From: Eudoraea chungangensis
Lineage (GTDB): Bacteria; Bacteroidota; Bacteroidia; Flavobacteriales; Flavobacteriaceae
Assembly (NCBI RefSeq): GCF_029360665.1
Contig: NZ_JARDUB010000006.1
Coordinates: forward strand, 558,001 to 622,000
DNA: 64,000 bases
Direction: 5' to 3'
The position numbers and the translations under genes were made by a program. Numbering within the stretch: the stretch's first letter is position 1; the number at the start of each line of letters is the position of its first letter. The notes under the pieces are model-generated. The model searched no databases, had not been told where the DNA came from, and was given only the letters and a program-made list of their open reading frames with translations. Positions 1-8,838 of this stretch are shown piece after piece.

Positions 1-293
1 ACGGATTTAGCATTTTCTACGGTAGCCCTATCCGAATTGGAAGTAACGAATATGAAAGGGATGTTATAATTCTCTCTTATATGCTTCCCTAAATCTATTC
101 CTGTCTTATCAGAGGCTAAAATTATATCTATTAAAACTAAATCTACATGATTGTTTTTTAAAACCTCTTCGGCCTGCTCATAGACAATAACATTGTCTAC
201 TATTTCATAGCCAATTTCTTCTAACATCGATTGCATATCGTCGGCAATAATCACATTGTCTTCTACGATGAGGATCTTAATAGCTTGTTCCAA
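1..293 (-). CDS. Response regulator, receiver domain (C-terminal part outside window)
   Basis: This is the N-terminal 97 residues of a response regulator; the rest lies beyond the left edge. The receiver fold is clear: an acidic pair near residues 11-12 (VEDN), the phosphoacceptor Asp at about residue 56 (LVLIDI) and a Thr/Ser switch in FVTSNSD. The style of the receiver resembles flavobacterial LytTR-type regulators, but the output domain cannot be seen. The only start that keeps the first beta strand is a TTG at 293. It lies 36 bases downstream of menA on the same strand and may be read with it. Confidence 0.85.
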   Translation of the reverse strand, partial: MEQAIKILIVEDNVIIADDMQSMLEEIGYEIVDNVIVYEQAEEVLKNNHVDLVLIDIILASDKTGIDLGKHIRENYNIPFIFVTSNSDRATVENAKS

Positions 294-329
294 AGTAAGT
301 GAGGTATTAAGTGGTTATTTAATTCAAAT

Positions 330-1235
330 TTACAAAAAATTATAATAACCTAAATAAAACAAGATAGCCAGCAAGAAAGTACTTAGTGCTACTTTTTTTA
401 ATTCGGGATCAAAAGATTTAGGTTCTACTATGCTTCTAACGGTTTTCAGATGCATTAAAATTGGTACAAAGGCGATAACGCTAATTATACCCAGCCAGGA
501 AGTTGTCTGCCTACTGAGAAAAGCAACCCAACATAGCATGGCTGCCACTAATAAGGTGCTATGGTACACCTTGCCATTTTGGATTCCGATTTTAACGATA
601 ACGGTGTTTTTTCCAGCCTTTTTATCAGACTCAAAGTCTCTTAAATTATTTAAATTAAGAACTGCCGTACTCAAAAACCCTATCGTGCAAGCAGGGAGTA
701 CAGCATCTATGGGAATATTCTGCACATATAAAAAAAGGGTGCCCAAAACACTTAAAAGCCCAAAGAAAACAAAAACAAAGATATCTCCAAACCCTCTGTA
801 TCCATATGCATTGCTGCCGACGGTGTATTTAATTGCAGCCCAGATACTGCAAAGACCAAGGACTACAAATAGGAAGAAATACCATAAATCTTCCTTAAAA
901 GCAGTATAAAGAAGGAGAAAAATAAGTATCAGACAAACAAAAACTGAAATGATGATACCTCTTTTCAATTCTTTTCTGCTCAATTCTCCGCTCTGGAAAG
1001 CTCTAGTTGGTCCAATACGATCTAATCCGTCTGTCCCCTTTATACCATCTCCGTAATCGTTTGCAAAATTTGAGGTTACCTGCAGAGCGACGGTAGTTAA
1101 TAGTGCCAATAGAAATATAAGAGTGTCCTCATATCCTAGCCATTGTGCCAAAGCGGTACCTACAATAATTCCTGAAAGTGATAGGGGTAATGTTCTTAAA
1201 CGGGCTGCCCCAAGCCAAGCTTTAAACTTCCCCAC
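330..1235 (-). CDS. menA: 1,4-dihydroxy-2-naphthoate polyprenyltransferase (MenA)
   Basis: Integral membrane UbiA-superfamily prenyltransferase of 301 residues. It joins the polyprenyl chain to 1,4-dihydroxy-2-naphthoate, giving demethylmenaquinone. The first Asp-rich motif is at residues 56-69 (NFANDYGDGIKGTD), and a second (NLRDFESDKKAGK) sits near residue 197; both bind Mg-diphosphate in this family. Seven to nine hydrophobic helices can be counted. The start is GTG at 1235, whose G is shared with the TAG stop of the upstream gene, so translation is probably coupled. It is the last men gene of the minus-strand block. Confidence 0.95.
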   Translation of the reverse strand: MGKFKAWLGAARLRTLPLSLSGIIVGTALAQWLGYEDTLIFLLALLTTVALQVTSNFANDYGDGIKGTDGLDRIGPTRAFQSGELSRKELKRGIIISVFVCLILIFLLLYTAFKEDLWYFFLFVVLGLCSIWAAIKYTVGSNAYGYRGFGDIFVFVFFGLLSVLGTLFLYVQNIPIDAVLPACTIGFLSTAVLNLNNLRDFESDKKAGKNTVIVKIGIQNGKVYHSTLLVAAMLCWVAFLSRQTTSWLGIISVIAFVPILMHLKTVRSIVEPKSFDPELKKVALSTFLLAILFYLGYYNFL

Positions 1236-1834
1236 TAATATGGGTCTTCAATTTTTAAACGCTTACCATCCTGATATGAAGCCACAAAGGCATCATCAAA
1301 TCCCATTTTCACCAATTGATATCTAAAAGATCTGGCTTCTTCAAGGGTTTCAAAGTTTCCTAAGGAGTAAGAATAAAACGGATTGGTCTTAACGAACATT
1401 GTATTGGCAAGTGATTCTGCAGAAAGCGTTATGTTGTTATCCACAAAGGATTTTACCTGAACTGAGTATATCTTTTCTTTTTGTAAAAAGCGTTTGGCCA
1501 TATAAAATTCATTAACCAAACTAAGCTCTTCATTTTTCTGCTTTAAATTATCTATTCTAGTTTTTACTGCCTCTAAACTATCAATTGATACTAACAGATT
1601 TCTATTTTCATAGGTATTGGAGCTACTGGAAAGTCCGGCAGTAAAAGAAGTTATCGCTAAAGTACCTATCAAAAATAAAGCGGTAACCCCGGCCAATACA
1701 TTCCGTTGTATTTTGCTTTTTTTAAGTTCTTTATTCTTAAACTTTATTTGATCTAGAAGGCGCTCATTTATAATTTGAGCTTTGTCTATATCTTTATGTA
1801 ATTCAAGCAAATCACTTTCTTCGATAAATGGCAT
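1235..1834 (-). CDS. Membrane-anchored SPOR-like protein
   Basis: A 199-residue protein with a charged, helical N-terminus (1-45), one transmembrane helix (about 46-68), a coiled-coil stretch (about 80-115) and a C-terminal domain with SPOR-like pattern: a start of IYSVQVKSF, then YSLGNFETLEEA and a final FVASYQDGKRL. SPOR domains bind denuded septal peptidoglycan, so a cell-envelope role facing the periplasm is plausible. The match to SPOR is by pattern only. It overlaps menA by one base, so it is probably co-transcribed with the men genes although its role has no obvious tie to quinones. Confidence 0.7.
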   Translation of the reverse strand: MPFIEESDLLELHKDIDKAQIINERLLDQIKFKNKELKKSKIQRNVLAGVTALFLIGTLAITSFTAGLSSSSNTYENRNLLVSIDSLEAVKTRIDNLKQKNEELSLVNEFYMAKRFLQKEKIYSVQVKSFVDNNITLSAESLANTMFVKTNPFYSYSLGNFETLEEARSFRYQLVKMGFDDAFVASYQDGKRLKIEDPY

Positions 1835-1971
1835 AGGTAGCTAAATTTTGGAAACGTTCAGTTAAAATTAACTAAAAAGCTTATAATCAGCAAAATAATT
1901 AATTCCATACTGCAAAAATAATTTATTTAGATGAGGAAAAAAATATAGAACAAACTCAATTATACTTTATT

Positions 1972-2808
1972 TTACTTTTTTAATTGATATATGCCGTCTT
2001 TCTTTATATCAATTTTTCTAGCCTTATACAGAGTTCCTATAGCCTTTTTAAAAGTTTTCTTGCTCATTTGTAAGGCTTCCTGGATATCTTCCGGAGAGGA
2101 TTTGTCGTGCAAAGCCATATAACCGCCAGCTTCAGATAACATGGAGTACACTTGGGCTGCTGAAGGTTCAATTTGAAGATGGCCAATAGGTTTTAGGGAT
2201 ATATCAATTTTTTTATCTGATCTAATCTTTTTAACATAAGCATTTAGCCTATCTCCAATTTGAATGGGTTGATAAACCTCGTCTCGGTATATTAAGCCTA
2301 AATGCTTCTCATTTACAATTACCTCAAATCCTAAATCGGTGCTTCGAGCAACTAGTATTTGCACCTCTTCCTTCGGTTGCAGGCTAAGACCGTTATTGTT
2401 CAAATGTTTTTTTATCCTTGCTGAAGCCACAAGTCTAAACGATTTTTCATCCAGATAACAATAGACCACATACCAATGTCCGTCTCTCATTTTTTCTCTT
2501 TGCTCTCTAAATGGCACCAACAAATGCTTTTCTAATCCCCAATCCATAAAGGCTCCAATCTCATTAACTTCTGCAACTCTTAAAAAGCCAAACTCATTGC
2601 GCTTTACATAGGGTTTCAAAGTGGTTGCTATTGGCCTCTCTTCATGATCCAAGTAACAAAAAACTTCTAAAGTATCCCCCACTTGTGCATTCTCCGGAAC
2701 ATACTTGGTTGGTAATAATAAGTCGTCTACATCCTCATCTCCCAAAAACATGCCCACAGAAGTTTCCCTTAGTATTTCTAATGTATTAAAATTGCCTAAT
2801 TGTATCAT
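1972..2808 (-). CDS. S1-type RNA-binding protein, CvfB/YitL family
   Basis: A 278-residue protein of the CvfB type: an N-terminal S1-like barrel (about 1-65), two further S1-like barrels (about 70-135 and 145-205; note GAFMDWGLEKHLLVP and GFEVIVNEKHLGLIY) and a C-terminal winged-helix-like domain (about 215-278). Family members bind RNA; CvfB of Staphylococcus affects virulence gene expression. The length fits the family. It lies downstream of the DUF2853 gene, from which it is separated by a good terminator, so it probably has its own promoter or depends on read-through. Confidence 0.85.
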   Translation of the reverse strand: MIQLGNFNTLEILRETSVGMFLGDEDVDDLLLPTKYVPENAQVGDTLEVFCYLDHEERPIATTLKPYVKRNEFGFLRVAEVNEIGAFMDWGLEKHLLVPFREQREKMRDGHWYVVYCYLDEKSFRLVASARIKKHLNNNGLSLQPKEEVQILVARSTDLGFEVIVNEKHLGLIYRDEVYQPIQIGDRLNAYVKKIRSDKKIDISLKPIGHLQIEPSAAQVYSMLSEAGGYMALHDKSSPEDIQEALQMSKKTFKKAIGTLYKARKIDIKKDGIYQLKK

Positions 2809-2827
2809 TGAAGAAAGATTACAGCAT

Positions 2828-2855
2828 AAAAAAACCGTTCAGAATCTGAACGGTT
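2828..2855 (-). terminator. Rho-independent terminator after DUF2853 gene
   Basis: A perfect 10-bp stem (2833-2842 with 2846-2855) with a 3-base loop is followed on the minus strand by a run of seven T (2828-2834, partly inside the stem). It lies 18 bases past the DUF2853 stop and 20 bases before the CvfB start. Confidence 0.85.
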
Positions 2856-2872
2856 CTCGATGCGTTATTTTT

Positions 2873-3217
2873 TTAATTATAAATAGATTCTTTACCGAAA
2901 TACTTCGCAAGCTGGTAATATACTACTGCTCTATGCTTGTTTCTAACGGAAGAACCATAAGTATTTAAAACACTTTTAATTGCTTCCATTAATTCAGGGC
3001 CATCCGCAAGGCCTAGTTTTTTAATTAAAAAATTATTCTTTACGGTTTGCAGTTCTTTTTCATCAGTCCCAGAAACTTTGGACGAGTCCATATTGTAGAT
3101 AGAAGGTCCAAGACCGTCAGTTACTTTTTGCAAGAAATCCATGTCCGGAGTTTCTCCAAATTTATCTTTAATTTCAGCGGCGTATTGTACTATAAGTGCT
3201 GCCTTTCTTTCGCCCAT
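2873..3217 (-). CDS. DUF2853 family protein
   Basis: A small soluble protein of 114 residues, mostly helical, matching the DUF2853 family by its N-terminal pattern (YAAEIKDKFGE) and C-terminal stretch (NKHRAVVYYQLAKYFGKES). Its function is not known. It starts 33 bases after menD stops, on the same strand, and ends at a strong terminator, so it looks like the last gene of a thioesterase-menF-menD-DUF2853 transcript. The family is frequent in Bacteroidetes; a link to quinone synthesis is only positional. Confidence 0.8.
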   Translation of the reverse strand: MGERKAALIVQYAAEIKDKFGETPDMDFLQKVTDGLGPSIYNMDSSKVSGTDEKELQTVKNNFLIKKLGLADGPELMEAIKSVLNTYGSSVRNKHRAVVYYQLAKYFGKESIYN

Positions 3218-3250
3218 GGTTTAATATTTTCTATATAATTTTCTAAAGTT

Positions 3251-5008
3251 CTAAGATATGAAATCAAAATAAGCAAGCAAAATTTTATCATTCAATCTTC
3301 TAGGAGTTTTCACTTCTAAAAGTACTGGTAATGAAGAGGGTAAGTAAAGGCTTTTAAGTTCCTTGTCTAAAGAAATCTCATCGTCTGCCTGTCTATATTC
3401 CATGCCGTAAATTGAGCAAATATGAGTAAGCTCTAATTGTTGTGTTGTTTCAAAAAACTTTTCATAGTTTGGCGTATCTACTTTTCCAGGTAATATCCTA
3501 AAAATTCCGCCACCTCCGTTATTTATTACCACTATTCTAAAGTCCTTTTTCAAATAGTCATGCCAAAGGCCATTACTGTCGTAAAGGAAACTAAGATCCC
3601 CAGTTACCAATAAAGTGGGTGTTATATTGTAAATCGAAGCTCCAACGGCTGTAGAGACAGACCCATCAATACCACTAGTTCCTCTATTGCAATAAACATT
3701 TATGGAAGAATCTAGATTAAATAATTGAGCATAACGCACGGTAGAGCTATTGGCCAATTGAAGCATATAATTTGCAGGAATCGATTTGCAAATACTGGCA
3801 AAGGCCTTGAAGTCGGTAAAGGGAATTTTTTTTATATACAAATCTCTTTTTGCCTCGTAAGCGTCTTTTATCTTAGTCCATTTATCGAAATATTCACTTT
3901 TAATTTCTAACTCTGCAACTGCCAAATATTGAAAAAATGTATCCACTCCCATTTCAAGATGTAGACTTAAGGAGAAAAAAGTATTATAGGCCTTTTTAGG
4001 ATTAACATGCCAGTGATTTTTGGGTTTGTAATTTCTCAAAAATGCTTTAACCTTTTTTGAAACAATTAAGCCCCCAAAGGTAACTAATAGATCTGGTTGT
4101 AATTCTTTAAACCATGCATCTCGGTCTTTCTTTTTTTCGATCGGAGCAATTACACTATCTATGCTCGGAAAAAAATTCTTGTGGTGAATATTAGAAGTTA
4201 CTTCAGTGAAAACGATAATATTTGGAGCTTCAGACAACATGTCTAAATACTGTGGCCCTATGGAATTAGGCGGACTTACACCAATAATTACAACTATCTT
4301 TTTACTAGAATTCCAAATCTTCCTCAGACTATTCCATGGATATTCCGGTATCTCTTCTTTCTGTTTAACTTCATAATTAGATGGCGATACGTCAACCTTT
4401 TCTACTAAATTATATAAAGGTTCCTCAAAAGGAATATTAAGGTGTACCGGAGCATTCTGATGTTTATTAATGTCAAAAAGAGTAGACAATTCTTCCTCGT
4501 TGTACTTTTGTACGGCAAATTGATCTTCTTCAAGCGATTTGGTTTTGGATAGTAGTTGGGGTGCAAGCTTTTCTATTGTTGAAGTGGCATGGATTAAATC
4601 TTGCTTTAAACTGGCAGTATAGGCTATATGATTTTGAAAAACTCCCACCTGTCGGATCGTCTGCCCGTCTCCTATGTCTACTTTATAGGATGGTCTGTCT
4701 GCCGAAATAACAATAAGAGGTATATCTGAATAAAAAGCCTCGGCTATGGCAGGATAATAATTTAGCAGAGCACTCCCGGAAGTACAAACGGCAATCACTG
4801 GTGACTGTAATTGTTGGGCCATTCCAAGGGCAAAAAAGGCAGCAGATCTCTCATCCACGATACTAAAACAACTAAAAAAAGGGTCTTCAGTAAAACCAAG
4901 GGTCAGTGGAGCATTCCTCGAACCGGGAGATATAACAATATTTTTTATCCCCCTAATTTTGCAGTATAAAACTACTGTTTGCGCAGAAGGAATACTAGAG
5001 TAATTCAT
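3251..5008 (-). CDS. menD: SEPHCHC synthase (MenD)
   Basis: Thiamine-diphosphate enzyme of 585 residues that joins isochorismate and 2-oxoglutarate to give 2-succinyl-5-enolpyruvyl-6-hydroxy-3-cyclohexene-1-carboxylate, the first committed step of classical menaquinone synthesis. The N-terminal pyrimidine-binding domain has GSRNAPL and the catalytic Glu in VDERSAAFFALG; the C-terminal PP-binding domain has RGTSGIDGS and LLVTGDLSFLYDSNGL. Length is normal. It lies 26 bases downstream of menF on the same strand, consistent with one operon. Confidence 0.96.
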   Translation of the reverse strand: MNYSSIPSAQTVVLYCKIRGIKNIVISPGSRNAPLTLGFTEDPFFSCFSIVDERSAAFFALGMAQQLQSPVIAVCTSGSALLNYYPAIAEAFYSDIPLIVISADRPSYKVDIGDGQTIRQVGVFQNHIAYTASLKQDLIHATSTIEKLAPQLLSKTKSLEEDQFAVQKYNEEELSTLFDINKHQNAPVHLNIPFEEPLYNLVEKVDVSPSNYEVKQKEEIPEYPWNSLRKIWNSSKKIVVIIGVSPPNSIGPQYLDMLSEAPNIIVFTEVTSNIHHKNFFPSIDSVIAPIEKKKDRDAWFKELQPDLLVTFGGLIVSKKVKAFLRNYKPKNHWHVNPKKAYNTFFSLSLHLEMGVDTFFQYLAVAELEIKSEYFDKWTKIKDAYEAKRDLYIKKIPFTDFKAFASICKSIPANYMLQLANSSTVRYAQLFNLDSSINVYCNRGTSGIDGSVSTAVGASIYNITPTLLVTGDLSFLYDSNGLWHDYLKKDFRIVVINNGGGGIFRILPGKVDTPNYEKFFETTQQLELTHICSIYGMEYRQADDEISLDKELKSLYLPSSLPVLLEVKTPRRLNDKILLAYFDFIS

Positions 5009-5034
5009 AGATTACAAAAATACAATGCTCTGCA

Positions 5035-6084
5035 TTAATAGCGCAGCATATTTAGCATTGTTTTACTCTTATGTATGGTTTCTAACCACTCTAATTCAGG
5101 TACTGATTTTTCTGTTATTCCCCCTCCAACAAATATTTTGATTCCTGTATCGGTCTGTTTTAAACACCGGAGGTTAACAAAAAGAGAGGTTTCTGCAGGT
5201 GAAATAGATTCTATCTCCCCCAAAAAACCGGCATAGTACTCCCTGTTGTATCCTTCATAGCGCATAATAAATGAAGTAGATTCAGCAACTGGCAGACCGC
5301 AAACCGCAGGAGTTGGATGTAACTGACAAACCAAATCTAGCAAGCTGTTGGTTTTGCTGGTACCAGAAATGGTACTCTTCAAATGCCATAAATTCCCGGC
5401 TTTAACTGTTTCTTGAGGACCAACTTCCAAATCTTCTAACTTGTTTTCCAATTGATTAGAAATATGCGCTGTAACGAGCTGTTGTTCTTCCTTTTCTTTC
5501 GCTCCCCAACTTGGATTCTCCGAAGTGTCCCAAGGCATAGTACCTGCCAAGGACATGCTGGTTAATGAACCATTTTTTAATGAAAATAATAATTCTGGAG
5601 TGGCTCCTAACCAAAGACCAATTTTTGGATGAAACCACAGATAACAAAACGCATTGTCATAGGTGCTAAGGATATTCTGAAAAACAGCCAAGGCATTAAG
5701 TTTAGCGTCTAAATCGATAGCCCTGGAGAGTACTACTTTTTTTAAATTTTGAGTTTGAATATTTCTTATGGCCGTTTTGATAAGCTCAATATAGGCTTCT
5801 TCCCCACTCTCTTTAGCTTCCAAAATTTTCAATTTTTTATATTTCGCCTTGACCTTATCAAAAGATGCGACAGACACTTCATCTCTAGGAATCAAAACCG
5901 TTTCGTAGTCTTTACTAAAAGGAGCAAAAACAAAACCAACCCGGTCTAGTTTTGGACAAGTAATTAAAGCGTTAGAATGCTGATAGATTGCTCTAATAGT
6001 CTTCTCGCCAGGTTTTCGATAACAAACAAAAGGCAGCTCTTTCCTTAATTGACTTTCTATTCTCTTAAAAAATTCTGGCAACAT
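5035..6084 (-). CDS. menF: Isochorismate synthase (MenF)
   Basis: Chorismate-utilising enzyme of 349 residues that converts chorismate to isochorismate for menaquinone. The conserved C-terminal half shows the family marks: KVVLSRAI, LWLGATPELL, SLAGTMPW, HPTPAVCGLP with the substrate-binding AESTSFI that follows, GFLGEI and FVGGGI. It is shorter at the N-terminus than proteobacterial MenF, as is common in Bacteroidetes. A siderophore-type isochorismate synthase would look similar, but the neighbours menD and menA decide for menaquinone. It begins one base after the thioesterase stop. Confidence 0.94.
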   Translation of the reverse strand: MLPEFFKRIESQLRKELPFVCYRKPGEKTIRAIYQHSNALITCPKLDRVGFVFAPFSKDYETVLIPRDEVSVASFDKVKAKYKKLKILEAKESGEEAYIELIKTAIRNIQTQNLKKVVLSRAIDLDAKLNALAVFQNILSTYDNAFCYLWFHPKIGLWLGATPELLFSLKNGSLTSMSLAGTMPWDTSENPSWGAKEKEEQQLVTAHISNQLENKLEDLEVGPQETVKAGNLWHLKSTISGTSKTNSLLDLVCQLHPTPAVCGLPVAESTSFIMRYEGYNREYYAGFLGEIESISPAETSLFVNLRCLKQTDTGIKIFVGGGITEKSVPELEWLETIHKSKTMLNMLRY

Positions 6085-6085
6085 A

Positions 6086-6508
6086 TTAAGATTTAGACAA
6101 GGCTATAGTGGTTAGTTTACAAATGGATATGAGTTGATTTTCCTGATTTGTTACTCTTATTTCCCATAACTGTGTTGTTCTTCCTTTGTGGATAAGAGAG
6201 GCCTTCGCATAAACAAAACCATCTACCACACTTTTTAAGTGATTGGCAGATATTTCTATTCCGCGAATAGCATATTTCTGTGCATCTAAGAATACATAAG
6301 AAGCAGCACTCCCTACACTTTCGGCCAAAGCTACTGTGGCGCCTCCGTGTAAAATTCCATCAGGCTGATGTACTTTAGAGTTAACAGGCATTCTGGCAAT
6401 TAGAAAGTTTTCCCCTACGTCTACGTATTCAATGGAAAGAGTTTCCATTAAGGTATTGGGTCTAATTGCATTACAAACCTTTAAAATTTTCTCTTTGTAT
6501 TCGTTCAT
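6086..6508 (-). CDS. Hotdog-fold thioesterase, probable DHNA-CoA thioesterase
   Basis: A PaaI/MenI-type hotdog thioesterase of 140 residues. The family signature is DGILHGGATVALAES, where the Glu/Asp on the central helix is catalytic in this class. Directly upstream of menF with one base between them, it most likely cleaves 1,4-dihydroxy-2-naphthoyl-CoA, the step before MenA; that assignment rests on context. A longer frame opens at 6574 but adds 22 residues (with HAICLPRVYFYC) that do not look like the family and would overlap the divergent esterase gene, so the ATG at 6508 is chosen. Confidence 0.85.
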   Translation of the reverse strand: MNEYKEKILKVCNAIRPNTLMETLSIEYVDVGENFLIARMPVNSKVHQPDGILHGGATVALAESVGSAASYVFLDAQKYAIRGIEISANHLKSVVDGFVYAKASLIHKGRTTQLWEIRVTNQENQLISICKLTTIALSKS

Positions 6509-6565
6509 AGAGTTATTTTTGTGTAAAATTAAGCAATAGAAATAAACCCGAGGCAAACAAATGGC

Positions 6566-7219
6566 ATGAATCAAAATTCAACTGTTAAAACGGTTACTTA
6601 CATTAACTCTAATTCGTATGAGACCCTAAATTCTGTTGGTACCGAAACGAAATACGTTTGGTTCGTATTTCATGGAATGGGATATTTAAGTAAATATTTT
6701 TTAAAGTATTTTAAGACTCTTCCTTCCAAAGAAAATTATATTATTTGTCCCCAGGCACCTTCAAAGTATTATTTAAAAGAAGATTTTAAACATGTTGGAG
6801 CCTCATGGTTAACTAAAGAAGAGACCAAAGAATCTCTTGTCAATGTATTTTCCTATTTAGATGCAGTTTGGCAAAGTGAGGCTATTGGATCGGATGTAAA
6901 ACTAATGGTATTTGGGTATTCACAAGGGGTTTCTATCGCGAGCAGGTGGGTAGCAAGTCGACAAATTAAGTGTTCCCAATTAGTATTCTACGCAGGCAGT
7001 ATTCCAAATGATTTAAAAAAATGCGACTTTGCTCACCTCGATCAAAATACAAGGATTACCTACATTTATGGAGATGAGGATCCGTATATAAATGCCGATA
7101 GAGCGCTACTAGAACAACAGAAGATTAATAAAATATTTGGTACTAAAACCAACCAAATTCAATTCAAAGGAGGTCATGAAATTAAAATTGAGCTTCTAGA
7201 AAATTTAATTGTACAATGA
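6566..7219 (+). CDS. Alpha/beta hydrolase, carboxylesterase/phospholipase-like
   Basis: A 217-residue soluble hydrolase. The nucleophile Ser is in GYSQG (about residue 119), the acid is probably the Asp in YGDEDPY (about 170) and the His is in GGHEI near the C-terminus, in the order and spacing of the small carboxylesterase/phospholipase family. An oxyanion-type HG pair (FHGMGY) lies near residue 34. No signal peptide. It diverges from the men operon and overlaps the next gene by four bases (ATGA), so the two are co-translated. Natural substrate unknown. Confidence 0.82.
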   Translation: MNQNSTVKTVTYINSNSYETLNSVGTETKYVWFVFHGMGYLSKYFLKYFKTLPSKENYIICPQAPSKYYLKEDFKHVGASWLTKEETKESLVNVFSYLDAVWQSEAIGSDVKLMVFGYSQGVSIASRWVASRQIKCSQLVFYAGSIPNDLKKCDFAHLDQNTRITYIYGDEDPYINADRALLEQQKINKIFGTKTNQIQFKGGHEIKIELLENLIVQ

Positions 7220-7764
7220 CAAATCCCACTTTAGAAAACAATCGGGTTATCTTATCTCCCTTGGGACTTGATAATTACCTTGAGTTAGCTGCTGTCGCAA
7301 AAGAAAAAAACTTAATTCAATATTCCCCTTCTACAATTGAAACAGAAGCAGAATTAAAAAATTATGTGCTAAAAGCATTGGAACAAAACAATAAGTCTCA
7401 GGCAATTCCATTTCTGGTTTACGACAAGCAGTCGCAGGCCTATGCTGGCTGTACCCGATACATGAATATCGATTGGTTAAACAAAAATTTAGAAATTGGA
7501 TCTACCTGGATTGGTAAAAATTTCCAAGGAACAGGTCTAAATGGAGAAATGAAACGCCTCATGATAGATTTTGCTTTTCAAAATATGGGCTTTGAGCGAA
7601 TTGCATTTAAGGTCGACGAAAGAAATGTAAGATCCCGAAATGCCGTTGAAAAACTTAACGCGGTTTTGGAAGGCATATTAAGGCAAGACGTTTACCTAAG
7701 TAAAGAATATAAGAGAAATACTTGTGTTTATAGTATTTTAAAAAACGAATGGGCCGGCAAATAA
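7216..7764 (+). CDS. GNAT family N-acetyltransferase (RimJ/RimL-like)
   Basis: A 182-residue acetyltransferase of the GNAT superfamily. The RimJ/RimL pattern is visible: IGSTWIGKNFQGTGLNGEMK (acetyl-CoA pyrophosphate loop, about residues 94-113) followed by FERIAFKVDERNVRSRNAVE, in which the conserved N-x-x-S-R-x-A helps bind CoA. These enzymes acetylate N-terminal amines of proteins or small amines; the target here is unknown. It overlaps the esterase gene by four bases. Confidence 0.88.
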   Translation: MTNPTLENNRVILSPLGLDNYLELAAVAKEKNLIQYSPSTIETEAELKNYVLKALEQNNKSQAIPFLVYDKQSQAYAGCTRYMNIDWLNKNLEIGSTWIGKNFQGTGLNGEMKRLMIDFAFQNMGFERIAFKVDERNVRSRNAVEKLNAVLEGILRQDVYLSKEYKRNTCVYSILKNEWAGK

Positions 7765-7794
7765 GATTAGCTCTCCCGTAAGACCAATAAGAAT

Positions 7795-8733
7795 CTATGA
7801 TTTATTGGCATTTACTTCCTCCGGCTCGTAATACTTTATTCTTCTTGTTTTAAAAAGATTTTCCGGACTAATTATTTGTTTAACCCAGTTGCCATCAGTT
7901 TCCTTGTCATACTGGTAAATATATTCAAGAGATTTCAAAGATTTTCCCTCCTTTATGTCTTCTTTGGCAAGCATTCCAGCAGCATCATAAGAAAACCGGC
8001 TTGTCTTTTCTAGAGCAAAAGAATTCTTATATATATCGAAAATGTATTCCTTCAAGGAAATTAGTTTATCCTCTTTATCAAATACTTTTTCTTTGGCCCT
8101 ATTGGGATCTCCATTTAAAAATTGTTTGGTCAATACCACTTTCAATTTATCGTTTTCCTTATAAGAAGTACGAATAGTTTTTTGAATTACTCCATTCAAA
8201 CTGTATTCCTCAGTTATTTCCCCTTTGTATTCGGTATATGATATTTGTGTTTCGTCGACTCCTTCATTATTAGATCTAATAATAGTTTGAATTTTTTGGT
8301 CTTCACCGTAATGGTATTCGTATCGTTCCAAAGTCTCACCGGCGTAAGAAATAATATCTTCAATTACCACCTTATTCTTAGTGGTATCTATTGCGTAAAA
8401 GTGCGCAATAGAGGTTTGTTTGTCAAAGGTTCCGTCTCTATACACCTCATCTCGCTTTTCCACTAAAAAGCCATCCGAGTACTTATAATAGGTAACATTA
8501 TAATCCTCTTCATTAAAGCGAGTTAAATTTTTAGTTAATATACCTTCTTTGTTAAACTCAAATTCTTCTTTTCCGTATTTAGTTATCACCAAACACGATT
8601 TTACAGGACCTCTGAGGTAAAAGTCAGATCTAGTAAATATTTGTGCTTCTTGCGCATACAGCCCTTGACTTATAGTACCTGGTAGGCATACGTTTATAAA
8701 TAAAATTAAAAGTAGAAGGTATTTTTTTATCAT
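7795..8733 (-). CDS. Secreted protein of unknown function, YD-repeat-like
   Basis: A 312-residue protein with a signal peptide (about 1-29, ending near LYAQEA). The rest is rich in Tyr, Asp, Lys and Glu, with loosely repeated beta hairpins such as VTYYKYSDGFLVEKRD, LERYEYHYGEDQKIQ and SRFSYDAAGMLAKED, a pattern like the YD/RHS-type repeats of extracellular proteins. I do not recognise a named family and assign no function. It is downstream of dnaK but separated from it by a terminator. Confidence 0.6.
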   Translation of the reverse strand: MIKKYLLLLILFINVCLPGTISQGLYAQEAQIFTRSDFYLRGPVKSCLVITKYGKEEFEFNKEGILTKNLTRFNEEDYNVTYYKYSDGFLVEKRDEVYRDGTFDKQTSIAHFYAIDTTKNKVVIEDIISYAGETLERYEYHYGEDQKIQTIIRSNNEGVDETQISYTEYKGEITEEYSLNGVIQKTIRTSYKENDKLKVVLTKQFLNGDPNRAKEKVFDKEDKLISLKEYIFDIYKNSFALEKTSRFSYDAAGMLAKEDIKEGKSLKSLEYIYQYDKETDGNWVKQIISPENLFKTRRIKYYEPEEVNANKS

Positions 8734-8791
8734 TGGGATAAAATTAAACCTTTACCTAAGAAAAGAAAAATCTGAAGAGTGTATATAAACG

Positions 8792-8819
8792 AAAAAAGGG
8801 CAGTAATACTGCCCTTTTT
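8792..8819 (-). terminator. Rho-independent terminator after dnaK
   Basis: A hairpin with stem of seven GC-containing pairs (8798-8804 with 8808-8814), extended by A-T pairs, and a loop of three bases. On the minus strand it ends in a T run (A run 8792-8797 on the plus strand). It lies 20 bases past the dnaK stop. Confidence 0.85.
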
Positions 8820-8838
8820 AATTAAAAATAATTATTTA

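Noticed and set aside
430-909. 159-codon open frame on the plus strand inside menA
   Set aside because: It lies antisense to a well-conserved membrane enzyme and has no family resemblance; it is a by-product of menA codon use.
7784-7808. Inverted repeat CCAATAA / TTATTGG at the end of the secreted protein gene
   Set aside because: It overlaps the stop codon, has an 11-base loop and no T tract, so a terminator cannot be supported.
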